DNA from: an uncultured Spirochaetales bacterium
Lineage (GTDB): Bacteria > Spirochaetota > Spirochaetia > Sphaerochaetales > Sphaerochaetaceae
NCBI GenBank assembly: GCA_934271365.1
Contig: CAKQRI010000036.1
Coordinates: 1-18,493 of the forward strand
Direction of reading: 5' to 3'
Length of the DNA: 18,493 bases
The notes beneath the pieces are model-generated. The model was not told the origin of the DNA and searched no databases. It was given only the letters and a program-made list of their open reading frames with translations. Shown piece after piece: positions 16,389-18,493 of the stretch. The stretch's first letter is position 1. The number at the start of each line of letters is the position of its first letter. Position numbers and translations under genes: made by a program.

Positions 16389-18493
16389 TGGAATATATGG
16401 AAGCAAAAGAAGAAAAGCTGACGCCGATGATGCGTCAGTATATGGATATAAAAAAAGAGCATCAGGATAAGGTGCTCTTTTTCCGTTTAGGTGATTTCTA
16501 TGAAATGTTCAATGATGATGCACTTGAGGTCTCAAAACTGCTGAATCTTACCTTGACGCATCGAGCACAGATGCCTATGTGCGGAATTCCTTATCATGCT
16601 GCTAGGAACTACCTTAAAAGGCTTCTTGATCTTGGCATGAAAGTTGCTGTCTGTGAGCAGTTTGTTGATCTGGATAATCCTAGAGAACTTGCTAAAAGAG
16701 AAGTCACGCAGGTTTATACCCCAGCTACTGTTGTTGATGATGAGTATCTTGATTCTCTATCATCTTCTTATGTGCTCTCTACCTATGTTGATAGAAAAGG
16801 AGTCCATATAGCCTGGAGTGATATTTCGACTGGAGAATTCTACATAAGAGATATAAAGCTGGAGAAGGATTATTCAGTTCTGGAATCAGCCATTGGATCA
16901 ATTAAGCCCAAAGAAATTTTAGTACAGGATGATACATATTTCACGGAAAGGGAATTCCGTCGGGTGATTGACAGTGCTTCTGCTATAATATCAAAACTTC
17001 CTTCATGGTATTTCTCTTTAAAGGAAGGTCGCGTTGAATGCGAACGCCAGTTTTCATCATCAGCGCTTCGCTTGTTTTCTATTGGAGAGAAGGATCCAAT
17101 TCTATGTGCAATAGGAGCTCTGCTTGGATATATATCGGATAATGCAAAGGCAGAGCTTCCTCAGCTTAGGGCGATAGAACGTGTATCTGATGAAGAATAT
17201 ATGTCTCTTAACTCCGCAGCTGTAAGAAATCTTGAGATTCTGGAAAGCCTTCAGGAAGGAAAGGCTGATGGGTCTTTATTTGGTTCCGTAAACAGGACAA
17301 GGACAAGTTCTGGTGCAAGGTTTCTGAAATTTGCATTATTGCATCCTCTTGTATCTAAGGTCAAAATAGATAAGCGTCTAGATTGGGTAGATGCTTTGAT
17401 TAATGATCGATTGGAGCTTGATAGAGTAAGGCATTATCTTGCTGAGACATCAGATCTGGAGAGGTTATCTGTAAAAGCATCGATGAAGAGATCTACACCT
17501 AGGGATCTCGTTGCAATTGCTGAGAGTGTTTCGTCCTTCTTCTCGTTGATTGAGAATAAGGATATATATCTAACTCTTTCTGATACGGATATAACAAAGG
17601 ACTTCGAAGCAATCATAGAACTGTCAGATGAAATTCTCCGTGCGGTTAATAAAGAATGCACTAATATAAATAATCCTGGAACAATTATTCTTGATGGTTT
17701 TGATGAAGAACTTGATGGCTACAGGGACTTCATCAATCATGGCTCAGAGAAGCTTTCTGTCTATCTTGAAAAACTTAAGGAAGAGACTCAGATACAGACT
17801 ATGAAATCTGGAGAGAACAGGATAATAGGAGCATATATAGAAGTGTCGAAAGGACAGCTTGATAAAGTTCCTGATTATTTTATAAGAAGACAGACTCTTG
17901 TTGGTGGTGAACGTTTTACTACAGAGAAGCTCGAGGAAATAAAAAGCAGTATTTCAGCTTCTTCCATAGATGCGGAAAAGCGTGAGCGCACTGTCTTCAG
18001 CTACCTCCAGAATAAGACTGCAGAGCTATATCTATCAATAGAGGCCATGGGACGTATTATCACAATGCTTGATTTTTATTCATCTCTAGCTTTTCTTTCT
18101 ATTGAAAAAGATTACGTTAGGCCTGAAATGAAAGAGAATGGTGATATGATAATAACAGATGGTCGCCATCCTGTTGTAGAGGACTATACAGGTCGTGATA
18201 AGTATATATCTAATTCTTTTTCAACCGAGAAGTCTCGTTTCTCGCTTATTACAGGACCGAATATGGCTGGTAAATCAACATTTCTGAGAGAAGTTGCAAT
18301 AATAGCGCTTCTTTCCCATATTGGTTCTTTTGTCCCCGCTAAGTCTGCTGTAATTCCTATAGTTGACAAGATATTCTGCAGAGTAGGTGCAAGTGATAAT
18401 CTTTCGAGAGGTGAGTCAACATTTCTTGTTGAGATGAGTGAGTCTGCTCAGATTCTTCGTTCAGCAACGGAGCGAAGTCTGGGTATCATGGAT
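16388..18493 (+). CDS. mutS: DNA mismatch repair protein MutS (3' end outside window)
   Basis: MutS recognises base mismatches and small loops and, on ATP binding, starts repair with MutL. The frame stays open for 702 codons to the window edge; a complete MutS has about 850-900. The N-terminal mismatch-binding domain has RLGDFYEMF with the Phe37-x-Glu39 pair that contacts the mismatch, so this is the repair-type MutS1, not MutS2. MPMCGIPYHA and AVCEQF follow. Connector, lever and clamp regions fill the middle. The ATPase domain has TDGRHPVVE, Walker A TGPNMAGKST (622-631) and ASDNLSRGESTF; the sequence stops just before the Walker B acidic pair. The ATG at 16388 overlaps the bamA stop as TAATG. 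It has no clear ribosome site, so it may depend on coupling. The in-frame ATG at 16397 is an equal alternative, and those at 16427 and 16430 are possible. Confidence 0.95.
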   Translation, partial: MEYMEAKEEKLTPMMRQYMDIKKEHQDKVLFFRLGDFYEMFNDDALEVSKLLNLTLTHRAQMPMCGIPYHAARNYLKRLLDLGMKVAVCEQFVDLDNPRELAKREVTQVYTPATVVDDEYLDSLSSSYVLSTYVDRKGVHIAWSDISTGEFYIRDIKLEKDYSVLESAIGSIKPKEILVQDDTYFTEREFRRVIDSASAIISKLPSWYFSLKEGRVECERQFSSSALRLFSIGEKDPILCAIGALLGYISDNAKAELPQLRAIERVSDEEYMSLNSAAVRNLEILESLQEGKADGSLFGSVNRTRTSSGARFLKFALLHPLVSKVKIDKRLDWVDALINDRLELDRVRHYLAETSDLERLSVKASMKRSTPRDLVAIAESVSSFFSLIENKDIYLTLSDTDITKDFEAIIELSDEILRAVNKECTNINNPGTIILDGFDEELDGYRDFINHGSEKLSVYLEKLKEETQIQTMKSGENRIIGAYIEVSKGQLDKVPDYFIRRQTLVGGERFTTEKLEEIKSSISASSIDAEKRERTVFSYLQNKTAELYLSIEAMGRIITMLDFYSSLAFLSIEKDYVRPEMKENGDMIITDGRHPVVEDYTGRDKYISNSFSTEKSRFSLITGPNMAGKSTFLREVAIIALLSHIGSFVPAKSAVIPIVDKIFCRVGASDNLSRGESTFLVEMSESAQILRSATERSLGIMD

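Noticed and set aside
1..18493. A defence system, prophage, CRISPR array or other mobile element
   Set aside because: No transposase, integrase, phage, nuclease-defence or repeat-spacer signature appears. All genes but two belong to well-known housekeeping families and the base composition looks even throughout.

Overview
The window is a compact, A+T-rich stretch of bacterial chromosome made almost wholly of housekeeping genes. The gene content points to a Gram-negative-type (diderm) spirochaete of the Treponema/Sphaerochaeta kind. The main reasons are the tamB-bamA-mutS order, which resembles the Treponema pallidum TP0325-TP0328 region as I recall it, a signal peptidase I with a large insertion, a thymidylate kinase with a GAGTTT P-loop, and the protein sequences generally. 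This assignment rests on family knowledge and memory, not on a search.

Layout. (1) Positions 2-322 hold the 3' end of a TetR-type regulator, running into (2) a minus-strand pair, a membrane-anchored SUMF1-like protein followed by smpB, whose ends overlap. (3) A 63-bp divergent spacer at 2186-2248 carries back-to-back promoter candidates and leads into lepB-hemW on the plus strand. (4) After a 65-bp gap comes a tightly packed plus-strand operon, yebC-ruvC-ruvA-ruvB-queA, in which four-base and longer overlaps suggest translational coupling. (5) tmk lies on the minus strand and overlaps the end of queA tail to tail. (6) A second divergent spacer (8973-9089), with an imperfect 17-bp palindrome, leads to the envelope-biogenesis pair tamB (1534 aa) and bamA (850 aa), followed at once by mutS, which runs off the window end.

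How the genes fit together. LepB, TamB and BamA serve export and outer-membrane assembly. The SUMF1-like protein is probably also exposed outside the inner membrane. RuvABC resolve Holliday junctions, and MutS starts mismatch repair. SmpB (trans-translation), QueA (queuosine in tRNA) and YebC act on translation or gene expression. Tmk supplies dTDP and HemW is a radical-SAM haem chaperone-type protein.

No gene-free stretch exceeds 300 bases. I saw no tRNA, rRNA, CRISPR array, insertion sequence or phage gene. I found no convincing undescribed system. The points worth a second look are local: a cysteine-free SUMF1 domain, divergent promoters sharing a -35 region, convergent genes with overlapping ends, altered P-loop and SAM-motif residues, and the absence of a skp/ompH gene between bamA and mutS.
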